This document shows positions 1 to 9,006 of a stretch of DNA of 64,000 bases, in pieces (position 1 is the stretch's first letter; every line of letters begins with the position of its first letter). A program made the position numbers and the translations under genes. This DNA comes from Magnetospirillum sp. SS-4 (lineage in GTDB: Bacteria > Pseudomonadota > Alphaproteobacteria > Rhodospirillales > Magnetospirillaceae), in NCBI RefSeq assembly GCF_902729425.1, contig NZ_CACVCH010000070.1, positions 248,001 through 312,000 of the forward strand, written 5' to 3'. The notes under the pieces are model-generated. The model searched no databases and was not told where the DNA came from. It worked only from the letters and a program-made list of their open reading frames with translations.

Positions 1-16
1 GGAAGGAATGGTCTGG

Positions 17-493
17 TCATGGCCGCGAGCCCCGCGTCGAGATCAGGACGAAGAGGCCCAGCAGGGCCGAGAACGGCACGTTCAGCGCCGCCATGGTGAT
101 GCCCATGAACGACCATGCCGGAGTGTCGCACGACACCTCCACCGGCCGGTTCATCTCCTCCAGCAGATTGGCCACCGACACCGGACCGCCGCCGGCGGTG
201 GCCGGACACACCGCCGAGACCCACCAGTGCTGTTCGACCCCCACATGATAGACGGCGATGCCGCCATTGATCAGCAGGACGACGCCGGCCAGCCGCAACA
301 GCCAAACCGCCGCGCCCGGCCGCAGCCACGCCGCAGCCGCCAGCAGGGCCGCCAGGACAAAGGGCACCCGCTGGATCAGGCACAGATTGCAGGGCCGGAG
401 GCCAAAGCCGTGCTCGGCGACCAGGGCGGTCGCCAGGGCCGCGACGCAGACGGCCAGCAGGCCGGCGGAGAGGAGGGGAGTCGAAATTTTCAT
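17..493 (-). CDS. dsbB: Disulfide bond formation protein DsbB
   Basis: This is an inner-membrane oxidase that reoxidises periplasmic DsbA and passes the electrons to quinone. The 158-residue protein has four hydrophobic helices. It carries both redox pairs of the family: Cys35/Cys38 (CNLC) in the first periplasmic loop and Cys96/Cys122 in the second. The ATG at 493 places the first helix at residues 5-25; longer in-frame starts add an Arg-rich tail unlike DsbB. No ribosome binding site precedes this ATG and a TATACT box lies only 9 bases upstream, so the message may be leaderless. It is divergent from the gene starting at 546. No dsbA lies beside it. Confidence 0.93.
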   Translation of the reverse strand: MKISTPLLSAGLLAVCVAALATALVAEHGFGLRPCNLCLIQRVPFVLAALLAAAAWLRPGAAVWLLRLAGVVLLINGGIAVYHVGVEQHWWVSAVCPATAGGGPVSVANLLEEMNRPVEVSCDTPAWSFMGITMAALNVPFSALLGLFVLISTRGSRP

Positions 494-545
494 TGCGATG
501 CAGTATAAAGCTTGGCTTCGGCCTTGACCACCGTCCGTGTTCGCC
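494..545. promoter_or_regulatory. Short divergent promoter region dsbB / DUF6134 gene
   Basis: Only 52 bases separate the two start codons. On the reverse strand TATACT (507-502) fits a -10 box, with a weak TGGTCA -35 seventeen bases upstream; transcription would begin close to the dsbB ATG. On the forward strand TATAAA (504-509) fits a -10 box, with a weak TCGAAA at 481-486. The two -10 boxes overlap, so the promoters probably compete. Assignment is by eye only. Confidence 0.35.
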
Positions 546-1217
546 ATGATCCGCCGCCTTCTGCTCGTCGCCTCCGTCCTGCTGCCGGCCGCCATGCCCG
601 CCCTGGCGCTGCCGCCGTTTCTCGATGGCGCCGCCAGCCGCCGCCTGGACTTCGACATCATCCGCCATGGCGAGACCATCGGCAGCCACTCGATGGCGTT
701 CAGCACCCGCCAGGGCGTCACCGAGGTGGAGTTCAAGGTCAGGGTCCGGGTCAAGATCCTGTCCATCACCGCCTATCGCTACGACCAGCACGGCGTCGAG
801 GTCTGGGACGGCGACCGCCTCACGTCGCTGAGCGCCGACACCGACGACGACGGCGACGTCTACAAGGTGAGGGCGGAACGCCATGGCGACCGGCTGCGGG
901 TGACCTCCAACGACACGGTCGCGGAATATTCCGAAATGCCGGTCCTCAACCTGTGGCGGGTGGTCCCGCCCCAGGCGTCCCAGGTCCTGGACCCCACCGA
1001 CGGCAAGCCGACCCCCATCGCCGCCGCCGACAACGGCTGGGAAACCATCACCGTGCGCGGCAATCCCGTCCGCGCCCAGCGCTGGACCTGGGACGGCGAT
1101 CTGAAACGGCAGTTGTGGTACGACGACTCGGGTCGGCTGCTTCAGGTCCATGTGAAGGGCAGCGACGGATCGGACATCTATTATGTCCTGAAAGAGCCTG
1201 CTAACCTGGGACGATGA
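546..1217 (+). CDS. Exported DUF6134-like protein
   Basis: The product is a 223-residue protein with an N-terminal signal peptide (MIRRLLLVASVLLPAAMPALA). The mature part starts near residue 22 and looks all-beta. It resembles the DUF6134 family of alphaproteobacterial periplasmic proteins of unknown function; the family name is from memory. The repeated opening 'FDIIRHGETIGSH' and the Trp/Tyr-rich C-terminal half are typical of that group. The ATG at 546 is preferred over GTG 537 because it starts directly at the signal peptide. Its stop overlaps the RNase R start (ATGA at 1214), so the two are probably coupled. No catalytic motif is visible. Confidence 0.72.
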   Translation: MIRRLLLVASVLLPAAMPALALPPFLDGAASRRLDFDIIRHGETIGSHSMAFSTRQGVTEVEFKVRVRVKILSITAYRYDQHGVEVWDGDRLTSLSADTDDDGDVYKVRAERHGDRLRVTSNDTVAEYSEMPVLNLWRVVPPQASQVLDPTDGKPTPIAAADNGWETITVRGNPVRAQRWTWDGDLKRQLWYDDSGRLLQVHVKGSDGSDIYYVLKEPANLGR

Positions 1218-3436
1218 AAAAGCCTCCCAAGCACGTCCCCATCCCGTCCAAGCAGGACGTCCTCGACTTCATCAGATCCTCGCCCGGACGGGTCGGCAAG
1301 CGCGAGCTGGCCCGCGCCTTCGGGCTGCGCGGTTCGGACAAGATCGACCTCAAGGCCATCTTGCGCGAACTGGAACGCGACGGCTCGGTCGAGCGCGGCC
1401 ACAAGAAACGCCTGGGACGGCCCGGCTCGCTGCCCGATACGGCGGTGGTCGAGATCGTCGGCACCGATTCCGACGGCGAATTGCTGGCCCGTCCGCTAGC
1501 CTGGGAACAGGACGGCCGGCCACCGCGCATCTTCATGGCGCCGTTCCGCCAGGGGGAACCGGCGCTGGGCATCGGCGACCGCGCCCTGTGCAAGCTGAAA
1601 CGGCTGCGCGACGACACCTACGAAGGCCGCGCCATACGGGTGGTGGGCGAGGCCAAGGCCCGGGTGATGGGGGTGTTCGAGCCCAATCCCGACGGCTCGG
1701 GCCGGCTGCGCCCCACGTCGCGCAAGGAAAAGGCGGAATACGTGGTGCCTCGGGGCGAGACCCTTGAGGCCAAGACCGGCGAGCTGGTGCTGGCCGACAT
1801 CATGCCGGGCCGGCTTTACGGCCTGCGTCAGGCCAGCGTCAAGGAACGGCTGGGCATGATGGGCGCGGCCCGCTCGGTCAGCCTGATCGCCATCCACGCC
1901 AACGACATTCCGTTCGAGTTCCCCGAGGACGCCCTGAAGCAGGCCGCCGCCGAAGGCCCCGCCCCGATGGAGTCCCGCACCGACCTGCGCGCCGTTCCGC
2001 TGGTCACCATCGACGGCGAGGACGCCCGCGACTTCGACGACGCGGTGTGGGCCGAACCCGATCCCGACCCCGCCAATCCCGGCGGTTGGCATTGCGTGGT
2101 CGCCATCGCCGACGTCAGCTGGTACGTGCGCCCCGGCGACGCCCTGGACCGCGAGGCCTTCAAGCGCGGCAACTCGGTCTATTTCCCCGACCGCGTCGTT
2201 CCCATGCTGCCCGAGGAGCTGTCCAACGGCTGGTGCTCGCTGAAGCCGGACGAGGACCGCCCTGCCATGGCGGTGCATTTCTGGCTGGACAAGCTCGGCA
2301 ACAAGCTGCGTCATCGTTTCGTTCGCGCAATGATACGCTCGGCGGCGCGGCTGACCTATGCCCAGGTCCAGGCCGCCAGGGACGGCCGCCCCGACGAGCG
2401 GACAGCGCCGCTGACGGACCCTGTGATCGGGCCGCTCTACGGTGCCTGGAACGCCCTGTTCCTGGCCCGCAAGGAGCGCGGCGTTCTGGAACTGGACATT
2501 CCCGAGCGCAAGGTGGTTCTGGACGAGGCCGGCAAGATCGCCTCGATCGAGGAGCGCGAGCGCTTCGACAGCCACCGGCTGGTCGAGGACTTCATGATCT
2601 GCGCCAACGTCTGCGCCGCCGAAACCCTGGAACAGGTCCGCCAGCCCTGCATGTACCGCGTCCACGACCTGCCCAGCCAGGAGAAGCTGGAGGGGCTGCG
2701 CGAGTTCCTGAGCAGCATGGACCTGTCGCTGGCCAGGGGCCAGGTGCTGCGGCCCGAACATTTCAACCGCATCCTGGCGGCGGTGGCCGACACCCCCAAC
2801 GCCCACCTGGTCAACGAGGTGATCCTGCGCAGCCAGGCCCAGGCGGTGTATCAGCCAGGGAACATCGGCCATTTCGGCCTGGGGCTGGCCCGCTACGCCC
2901 ACTTCACTTCGCCGATCCGCCGCTATGCCGACCTGCTGGTCCACCGCGCCCTGGTCAGCGGGCTGCGGCTGGGGGACGGCGGTCTGCCTGCGGATGCGGT
3001 TGCAAGCTTCGACGACTGGGGGCAGCACATTTCGGTCACGGAACGTCGCGCCGCCAATGCCGAGCGGGAAGCCATCGACCGCTACGTCACCGCCTTCCTC
3101 GCCGACCGGGTGGGGGCCACCTTCAAGGCCAAGGTGTCGGGCGTCACCCGCTTCGGCCTGTTCGTCACCCTGGAGGGCACCGGCGCCGACGGCCTGGTGC
3201 CGATCTCGTCGCTGCCCGAGGATTTCTACGTCCACGACGAGACCCATCACGCCCTGGTGGGCAAGCGGAGCCGGCGCACCTTCCAGTTGGGCCAGCGCCT
3301 GGACGTGGACCTGCGCGAGGCCAACACGCTGACCGGCTCCATGGTGTTCAACCTGGCCGGCGAGGCCGAGCGCGGCTCCCGCCCCGTCCGGCGCGGCGCC
3401 GGCCCGTTCATGCGGCCTCGGCACAAGGGGCGCTGA
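1214..3436 (+). CDS. rnr: Ribonuclease R
   Basis: This is a processive 3'-5' exoribonuclease that degrades structured RNA and defective rRNA or mRNA in the cytoplasm. The 740-residue protein has the family layout: an N-terminal winged-helix/OB region (1-230), the RNB catalytic core (about 255-590) and an S1 RNA-binding domain (about 625-705), ending in a basic tail. The catalytic Asp cluster is intact in GEDARDFDDAV (residues 268-278, with D270, D273, D275 and D276). Translation starts inside the stop of the preceding gene. In many alphaproteobacteria rnr follows topA; here it follows an exported DUF6134-like protein. Confidence 0.96.
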   Translation: MKKPPKHVPIPSKQDVLDFIRSSPGRVGKRELARAFGLRGSDKIDLKAILRELERDGSVERGHKKRLGRPGSLPDTAVVEIVGTDSDGELLARPLAWEQDGRPPRIFMAPFRQGEPALGIGDRALCKLKRLRDDTYEGRAIRVVGEAKARVMGVFEPNPDGSGRLRPTSRKEKAEYVVPRGETLEAKTGELVLADIMPGRLYGLRQASVKERLGMMGAARSVSLIAIHANDIPFEFPEDALKQAAAEGPAPMESRTDLRAVPLVTIDGEDARDFDDAVWAEPDPDPANPGGWHCVVAIADVSWYVRPGDALDREAFKRGNSVYFPDRVVPMLPEELSNGWCSLKPDEDRPAMAVHFWLDKLGNKLRHRFVRAMIRSAARLTYAQVQAARDGRPDERTAPLTDPVIGPLYGAWNALFLARKERGVLELDIPERKVVLDEAGKIASIEERERFDSHRLVEDFMICANVCAAETLEQVRQPCMYRVHDLPSQEKLEGLREFLSSMDLSLARGQVLRPEHFNRILAAVADTPNAHLVNEVILRSQAQAVYQPGNIGHFGLGLARYAHFTSPIRRYADLLVHRALVSGLRLGDGGLPADAVASFDDWGQHISVTERRAANAEREAIDRYVTAFLADRVGATFKAKVSGVTRFGLFVTLEGTGADGLVPISSLPEDFYVHDETHHALVGKRSRRTFQLGQRLDVDLREANTLTGSMVFNLAGEAERGSRPVRRGAGPFMRPRHKGR

Positions 3437-3722
3437 TCCAGATCCGTGCCGGAGGTACGGAGCGCCAATCTGATGACGTTGGCGCTCTATTGGGCCGTTT
3501 CCACCGGCATGTGGGATGTGGTCAACAGGCCGACGCCCGCCGCACCCCACCAGCGGCCACGCAACTACGTCAGAGCGCTGACATCCTTCTTCACCAGGGG
3601 CATCCGCCGAATCCAGACTTGCCTTCAGCGGCTATGGTCACTGCCGCCACTCTGAGATGTGTGGATAAACTGATCCGTGGCAAGCGAAGGAGCCCTCTGT
3701 CATCGGCTAAGTGATTGAAAAC
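3437..3722. other. Gap between rnr and guaA with a terminator-like hairpin
   Basis: These 286 bases contain no convincing gene. A perfect 9-bp inverted repeat, GAGCGCCAA (3460-3468) and TTGGCGCTC (3479-3487) with a 10-base loop, sits 24 bases after the rnr stop. It probably ends the rnr transcript, although no T-run follows. The remaining sequence is less GC-rich than its surroundings. It holds one open frame (3446-3655) with no ribosome binding site and atypical composition, which is not called. Confidence 0.5.
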
Positions 3723-5276
3723 TCACTCCCACTCGATCGTCCCCGGCGGCTTGGACGTGATGTCGTAGGTCACCCGGTTGATGCCCTTGACCTCGTTGAT
3801 GATCCGGTTCGCCACCCGGCCGATGAAGGCCATGTCGAAGGGATAGAAATCGGCGGTCATGCCGTCGGTGGAGGTGACGGCGCGCAGCGCGCAGGCATAG
3901 TCGTAGGATCGCGAATCGCCCATCACGCCGACGGTGCGCACCGGCAGCAGCACGGCGAAGGCCTGCCAGATGACGTCGTAGAGGCCGGCCTTGCGGATTT
4001 CGTCCAGATAGATGGCGTCGGCCTTGCGGAGGATGTCGAGGCGCTCGCGGGTCAGTTCCTGCCCCGGAATGCGGATGGCGAGGCCGGGACCGGGAAAGGG
4101 ATGGCGCCCCACCATGTCGTCGGGCAGGCCAAGCTCGCGGCCCAGCGCCCGGACCTCGTCCTTGAACAGCTCGCGCAGCGGCTCGACCAGCTTCATGTTC
4201 ATGCGTTCGGGCAGGCCGCCGACATTGTGGTGGCTCTTGATGGTGACGCTGGGCCCGCCGGTGAAGCTGACGCTTTCGATCACGTCGGGATACAAGGTGC
4301 CCTGGGCCAGGAAATCGGCGCCGCCGACGGCGCGGGCTTCCTCCTCGAACACGTCGATGAAGGTGGCGCCGATGATCTTGCGCTTCTTCTCGGGATCGGT
4401 CTGGCCGGCCAGCTTGGACAGGAACAGGTCCGAGGCGTCCTTGTGCACCAGCTTGATGTTGAAGCGGTCGCGAAAAACGCTGACCACCTGCTCGGACTCG
4501 CCGGACCGCATGAAGCCGGTGTCGACGAAGACGCAGGTCAGCTGGTCGCCGATGGCTTCGTGCAGCAGCGCCGCCACCACCGAGGAATCGACGCCGCCCG
4601 ACAGGCCGCAGATCACCCGCCCCTTGCCCACCTGCTGGCGCACCTTGGCGATTTCCTGGGCGCGGAAGGCCTTCATGGTCCAGTCGCCGGCGCAGCCGAC
4701 GATCTTGTGGACGAAATTGGACAGCAATTGCTTGCCGATCGGGGTGTGCACCACCTCGGGATGGAACTGGACGCCGTAGAAGCGGCGGTCCTCGTTGGCG
4801 ATGGCGGCGAAGGGCGCGCCCTCCGAGGTGGCGACCACCTTGAAGCCCGGCGGAATGGCGGTGACGCGGTCGCCGTGGCTCATCCACACCTGGACCTCGT
4901 CGCCCGCGGCGGCGACGCCGTCGAACAGGGCGCAGGGCTGGACCAGCCGCAGCATGGCGCGGCCGAACTCGCGGTGGTCGCCGGGTTCGACCTTGCCGCC
5001 CAGTTGCTCGCACAGGGCCTGCTGGCCATAGCAGATGCCCAGGATCGGCAGCCCCATGCCGAACAATCCATCGGGGGCGCGGGGCGAACCGAAATCGGCC
5101 ACCGAGGCCGGGCCGCCCGACAGGATCACGCCCCTGGCGCCGAAGGCGGCGATGGATTCGACGCTGACCCGGTTGAAGGGATGGATTTCGCAATAGACGC
5201 CGGCCTCGCGCACCCGGCGGGCGATCAGCTGGGTTACCTGTGAACCGAAATCGATGATCAGGACGCGGTCGGACAT
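3723..5276 (-). CDS. guaA: GMP synthase (glutamine-hydrolysing)
   Basis: The enzyme converts XMP, glutamine and ATP to GMP, the last step of guanine nucleotide synthesis. The 517-residue protein has the class I glutamine amidotransferase domain (1-195, nucleophile elbow GICYGQQ, His/Glu in FHPEVVHTP). It continues with the PP-loop ATP pyrophosphatase domain (SGGVDSS near 230) and the C-terminal dimerisation domain ending PPGTIEWE. The start at 5276 ([13 protein letters not shown]) matches the family; longer upstream frames are spurious. It is monocistronic here; guaB is not adjacent. Confidence 0.97.
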   Translation of the reverse strand: MSDRVLIIDFGSQVTQLIARRVREAGVYCEIHPFNRVSVESIAAFGARGVILSGGPASVADFGSPRAPDGLFGMGLPILGICYGQQALCEQLGGKVEPGDHREFGRAMLRLVQPCALFDGVAAAGDEVQVWMSHGDRVTAIPPGFKVVATSEGAPFAAIANEDRRFYGVQFHPEVVHTPIGKQLLSNFVHKIVGCAGDWTMKAFRAQEIAKVRQQVGKGRVICGLSGGVDSSVVAALLHEAIGDQLTCVFVDTGFMRSGESEQVVSVFRDRFNIKLVHKDASDLFLSKLAGQTDPEKKRKIIGATFIDVFEEEARAVGGADFLAQGTLYPDVIESVSFTGGPSVTIKSHHNVGGLPERMNMKLVEPLRELFKDEVRALGRELGLPDDMVGRHPFPGPGLAIRIPGQELTRERLDILRKADAIYLDEIRKAGLYDVIWQAFAVLLPVRTVGVMGDSRSYDYACALRAVTSTDGMTADFYPFDMAFIGRVANRIINEVKGINRVTYDITSKPPGTIEWE

Positions 5277-5358
5277 GCTTCCTCCGGGGAAAGGGCAGCC
5301 GGACTTTACCGCCTGCCGCCTCCGGGGACAAGCACGCCCGACCGGGGCGCGCCGGACC

Positions 5359-5949
5359 TCAAACCACCGAGCAGGCCTCGTCGAAGTCCAGCCGGGGACC
5401 GCGGGGATACAGGGCGCTGGCGTCGCCATGGCCGATATTGATCAGGAAGTTCGAGCGGATGGTTGTGCCGGCAAAGAATTCGGCATCCACCTTGGCGGCG
5501 TCGAAACCGCTCATGGGACCGCAATCCAGTCCGAAGGCCCGCAGGGCCATGATGAAATACGCTCCCTGAAGGGTGCCGTTGCGAAAGGCGGTGCTTTCGA
5601 TCAGCGCCTGGTTGCCCACGAACCAGGCGCGGGCGTCGGCATGGGGAAACAGCCGGGGCAGCCGGTCGTGGAACGCCATGTCGTGACCGATGATGGCGGT
5701 GACCGGCGCCGCCCTGGTCTTGTCCACATTGCCCGGAGCCAGGGCCGGCAACAGCCGCGCCTTGGCCCCGGCCGAACGCACGAACACGATCCTGGCCGGC
5801 TGGCAATTGGCGCTGGTCGGCCCCATGCGGGCGGCGTCCCAGGCCTTGCGCAGCGCCTCGTCGTCCACGGGACGGTCGAGAAACGCCGAATGGGTGCGAG
5901 CGTCTCCAAACAACAGGTCCAGTCCGTCCTGATTCAAAACCGCGCTCAT
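5359..5949 (-). CDS. RutE-like nitroreductase (malonic semialdehyde reductase family)
   Basis: This 196-residue FMN-dependent protein of the nitroreductase fold resembles the RutE/HadB subgroup, which reduces 3-oxopropanoate or related aldehydes and quinones. The diagnostic opening is '[16 protein letters not shown]', followed by '[11 protein letters not shown]' (FMN phosphate binding) and a C-terminal 'NIGHGD'. The ATG at 5949 gives the usual RutE N-terminus; ATG 5958 is three codons longer and possible. No other rut gene (pyrimidine degradation) is nearby, so the RutE substrate should not be assumed. It is divergent from the deacetylase-like gene. Confidence 0.85.
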   Translation of the reverse strand: MSAVLNQDGLDLLFGDARTHSAFLDRPVDDEALRKAWDAARMGPTSANCQPARIVFVRSAGAKARLLPALAPGNVDKTRAAPVTAIIGHDMAFHDRLPRLFPHADARAWFVGNQALIESTAFRNGTLQGAYFIMALRAFGLDCGPMSGFDAAKVDAEFFAGTTIRSNFLINIGHGDASALYPRGPRLDFDEACSVV

Positions 5950-6045
5950 GGGTTGCATCTCCTCGATTTTACCTGTACGCCACCGCCCGAATGCGGCAAA
6001 CATCATCTAAACCTAGGGGACATGCTTCGAGGGGACCAGGGGGTG

Positions 6046-7071
6046 ATGGGGAAACGCAGTGTTGCCCGGGCTGCACTGATCGGATTGCTTGCCGTCCTGG
6101 CCGGTCCGGCGTGGAGCGATGCCTGCCGGGCCGCCGATTCCGCCGTGGTGCTGGTCTACCATCGCTTCGACGACAACCGCGTCCCGGCGCTGAACACCGA
6201 TTCCGAGCTGCTGGCGGCCCATCTGGCCGAGCTGAAGCGCAACGGCCATACCGTGATGGCCCTACCCCAGGTGATCGAATCCATGCGGACCGGCAAGCCC
6301 CTGCCGGACAAGGCGGTGGCGATCACCATCGACGACGCCTCGGCCTCCATCCATTCCCGCGCATGGCCGGTTCTGAGAAAGGCCGGCCTGCCGGTCACCC
6401 TGTCCATCGCCACCGACGAGATCGATCGCGGCGGCCCCGACACCCTGACCTGGAACCAGATCCGCGAGATGGTGGCCCAAGGCGCCAACGTGGCCAGCCA
6501 GGGCGCTGCCCGGCTTCGCATGTCGAGAACCGACGGCGCCACGGTGACCGCCGATCTGGTGCGCGCCCATGCCCGGTTCGAGCGGGAACTGGGCATGACG
6601 CCGACCGTGTTCACCTGGCCGTGGGGCGAAACCGGCGCCGAGGCCAAGGCGGAAGTGCGCCGGGCCGGCTATCACGCCGCCTTCGGCCAGCATTCCGGCG
6701 CCGCCTGGGCCATGGCCGACGCCTTCTATCTACCCCGCTTCGGCGTCACCGGCCCTTATGGTGACCTGGAACGGTTCCGGCTGGCGGCGCGGGCGCTGCC
6801 GCTGCCGGCGGTCGACGTCACCCCCGCCGACCCTGCGCTGAAGGCCAATCCGCCAGCCTTCGGCTTCACCCTGACCGAGGATGTGCCGGGCATCGACGGC
6901 CTGACCTGCTTCGCCTCGCACCAGGGACAATTGCGGGTCGAACGCCTGGGGCCGCGGATCGAGGTGCGCATGTCCAAGCCGTTTCCGCCGGGTCGCGGCC
7001 GGCTCAACTGCACCGTCGCCACCCTGGAGGGGCGCTGGCGCTGGTTCGGCTGGCAGTTCGTGGCGCCTTGA
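6046..7071 (+). CDS. Secreted polysaccharide deacetylase-like protein with a degenerate metal site
   Basis: The 341-residue protein has a signal peptide (residues 1-27) and a NodB-type carbohydrate esterase 4 fold. The first motif is present (TIDDA, D96/D97). The second, normally His-[Ser/Thr]-x-x-His supplying two metal ligands, reads Gln152-Gly-Ala-Ala-Arg156, so both His ligands are missing. A later motif, FTWPWGE, is kept. C-terminal residues about 265-341 form an extra domain with two Cys. The gene may therefore encode a binding or regulatory protein rather than an active deacetylase. The start is ATG 6046 behind a purine-rich site; GTG 6043 is also possible. Confidence 0.8.
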   Translation: MGKRSVARAALIGLLAVLAGPAWSDACRAADSAVVLVYHRFDDNRVPALNTDSELLAAHLAELKRNGHTVMALPQVIESMRTGKPLPDKAVAITIDDASASIHSRAWPVLRKAGLPVTLSIATDEIDRGGPDTLTWNQIREMVAQGANVASQGAARLRMSRTDGATVTADLVRAHARFERELGMTPTVFTWPWGETGAEAKAEVRRAGYHAAFGQHSGAAWAMADAFYLPRFGVTGPYGDLERFRLAARALPLPAVDVTPADPALKANPPAFGFTLTEDVPGIDGLTCFASHQGQLRVERLGPRIEVRMSKPFPPGRGRLNCTVATLEGRWRWFGWQFVAP

Positions 7072-7099
7072 CCTTCTGTTTCATGGTAAGACGTTCCCA

Positions 7100-7801
7100 A
7101 TGACGCCGCCGCTTGTGCTCGACATCGATGGCCGCCAATTGCCGCTGGCCGTCCGCCGGTCCGGGCGGGCGCTGCGCATGAGCCTGCGGCTCGATCCCGG
7201 CGGCGAGGTGGTGGTGGTGCTGCCGGCCGGCGTGCCCATGGCCGAGGCCGAGCGCTTCGCCCGCCGGCAGCGGGACTGGATATCGCGACGCCTTGCCGCC
7301 TTGCCGCCCGTGGTCGGCCTGAACGACGGCGACAACGTGCCGCTGATGGGCCTGGCCCATGTCATCCGCCACCGCCCCGACGCCCGGCGCGGAGTCTGGG
7401 CGGAGGCCGGCGAGATTCTGGTCAGCGGCCGGCCGGAGCACATTCCCCGCCGGGTCAAGGCCTTCCTGCGCGAGGAGGCCCGGCTGGTGCTGGCCCATCG
7501 CGCCCGCGCCCTGGCCGAAAGCATTGGCCGAAGGCCCGCCCGCGTCACGGTCCGCGACACCCGTTCGCGCTGGGGCAGTTGTTCGGGATCGGGCGCCCTG
7601 TCGTTTTCCTGGCGGCTGATTCTGGCGCCCCCGTGGATTTTGGATTATGTGGTGGCCCACGAAGTGGCCCACCTCGCCGAGATGAATCACGGCCCCGGTT
7701 TCTGGGGGCTGGTCCAGGACATGGTCGGCGACCCCGCCACCGCCCGCGCCTGGCTGAAACGGCACGGCCCCGACCTTCACCGCTATGGAAGCCCGTCATG
7801 A
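7100..7801 (+). CDS. YgjP/SprT-like M48-type metallopeptidase
   Basis: The 233-residue cytoplasmic protein of the YgjP (DUF45) family has the zinc protease motif HEVAHL followed by EMNHGPGFW. The third metal ligand is the His of NHGP. Upstream, 'TRSRWGSCS' is the conserved family signature. The biological substrate of this widespread family is not well established. The stop overlaps the start of the following transporter (ATGA, 7798-7801), suggesting co-translation. Confidence 0.88.
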   Translation: MTPPLVLDIDGRQLPLAVRRSGRALRMSLRLDPGGEVVVVLPAGVPMAEAERFARRQRDWISRRLAALPPVVGLNDGDNVPLMGLAHVIRHRPDARRGVWAEAGEILVSGRPEHIPRRVKAFLREEARLVLAHRARALAESIGRRPARVTVRDTRSRWGSCSGSGALSFSWRLILAPPWILDYVVAHEVAHLAEMNHGPGFWGLVQDMVGDPATARAWLKRHGPDLHRYGSPS

Positions 7802-9000
7802 CCGCTCCCGTCGCCCCCACCCGCACCCTGGCGGTGCTGCTGACCCTGCTGGTGGCGTTCGGACCGGTCTGCACCGATCTCTACCTGGCGTCGCTGCCCG
7901 ACATGGCCCGCGATTTCAGGACCGACACCGCCACGGTGCAGATGACCCTGGCCGCCTTCGTCGGCGGATTCGCGGTGATGCAACTGGTCTATGGGCCGCT
8001 GTCCGACCGTTTCGGCCGGCGGCGCGCCATCCTGGGCGGCATCATTCTCTATGTCGCGGCCAGCCTGTTCTGCGTCGTCGCCCCCACCATCGAGGCCCTG
8101 ATCGCCGGACGCTTCGTCCAGGCACTGGGGGCCTGCTGCGGCCCGGTGGTCGGCCGCGCCGTGGTGCGCGACGTCTATCCGCGCGAACAGGCGGCCAAGG
8201 TGATGAGCTACATGGCCTCGGCCATGGCGCTGGCGCCGCTGGTGGCGCCGACAATCGGCGGCTGGTTCCACACCTGGTTCGGCTGGCGGTCCAACTTCAT
8301 CCTGCTGGCCGTGTTCGGAGCGGTGCTGCTGGTCATGGTGTGGCGATTGCTGGGCGAGACCAACCGCCATCCCGACCCCAACGCCTTCGACCCGGGGCGC
8401 ATGCTCGTCAATTACGGCCGCCTGCTCAAGGACCGGATTTTCCTCGGCCATGCCCTGACGCTGACCCTGATCTTCGGCGGCGTCTTCACCTACCTGTCCA
8501 GTTCGTCCTTCGTGCTGATCGACGCCCTGGGGCTGCCGCCGCGCCATTTCGGCCTCGCCTTTTCCATGGCGGCGGCAGGCTACATCATCGGCGGCTTCGT
8601 CGCCGCCCGCTTCACCCATCGGGTGGGGGTCGAGCGCATGGTGGGGCTGGGAACCATCGGCTGCACCCTGGCCGGGACGATCATGGCGGCGCTGGCATGG
8701 TCCAAGATGATTCCGCCGGGATTGCCCGAGGTGATCTCGGTGGTGGTGCCGGTGATGCTGTTCTTCATCGCCAGCGGATTGGTGCTGCCCAACGCCACCG
8801 CCGGAGCCATCGCGCCGTTCCCCGAGATGGCCGGCACCGCCTCGGCGGCGGTGGGCTTCATCCAGATGGGCGGCGGCGCCCTGATGGGCTGGGTCGTCGG
8901 CCACGCCTTCGACGGGACCGCCCGCCCCATGGCCACCGCCATGGCGCTGTTCGGCCTGACCGGAACGCTGGTCTATTATCGCCTGGTCGGAAGGAAATAG
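7798..9000 (+). CDS. Bcr/CflA-family drug exporter (MFS)
   Basis: This is a 400-residue inner-membrane transporter with 12 predicted helices. The DHA1 antiporter signatures are visible: 'CTDLYLASLP' in helix 1 as in Bcr/CflA proteins, the loop 2-3 motif 'GPLSDRFGRRR' and the helix 5 motif 'LAPLVAPTIGGW'. Members export bicyclomycin, chloramphenicol or sulfonamides in exchange for protons; substrates of an individual member cannot be read from sequence. It is translationally coupled to the upstream metallopeptidase, a pairing without obvious functional logic. Confidence 0.9.
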   Translation: MTAPVAPTRTLAVLLTLLVAFGPVCTDLYLASLPDMARDFRTDTATVQMTLAAFVGGFAVMQLVYGPLSDRFGRRRAILGGIILYVAASLFCVVAPTIEALIAGRFVQALGACCGPVVGRAVVRDVYPREQAAKVMSYMASAMALAPLVAPTIGGWFHTWFGWRSNFILLAVFGAVLLVMVWRLLGETNRHPDPNAFDPGRMLVNYGRLLKDRIFLGHALTLTLIFGGVFTYLSSSSFVLIDALGLPPRHFGLAFSMAAAGYIIGGFVAARFTHRVGVERMVGLGTIGCTLAGTIMAALAWSKMIPPGLPEVISVVVPVMLFFIASGLVLPNATAGAIAPFPEMAGTASAAVGFIQMGGGALMGWVVGHAFDGTARPMATAMALFGLTGTLVYYRLVGRK

Positions 9001-9006
9001 GGCGGT

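Noticed and set aside
1496-3550. Long reverse-strand open frame over rnr
   Set aside because: It is antisense to RNase R, with composition expected from high third-position GC.
3446-3655. Forward open frame of 69 codons after rnr
   Set aside because: It has no ribosome site, no recognisable domain and overlaps the terminator-like hairpin, so it is probably chance.
5254-6045. Long forward open frame continuing upstream of the deacetylase-like gene
   Set aside because: It is antisense to the end of the nitroreductase gene and to guaA's upstream region and has no signal peptide at its start; the ATG at 6046 with a purine-rich site fits the protein.
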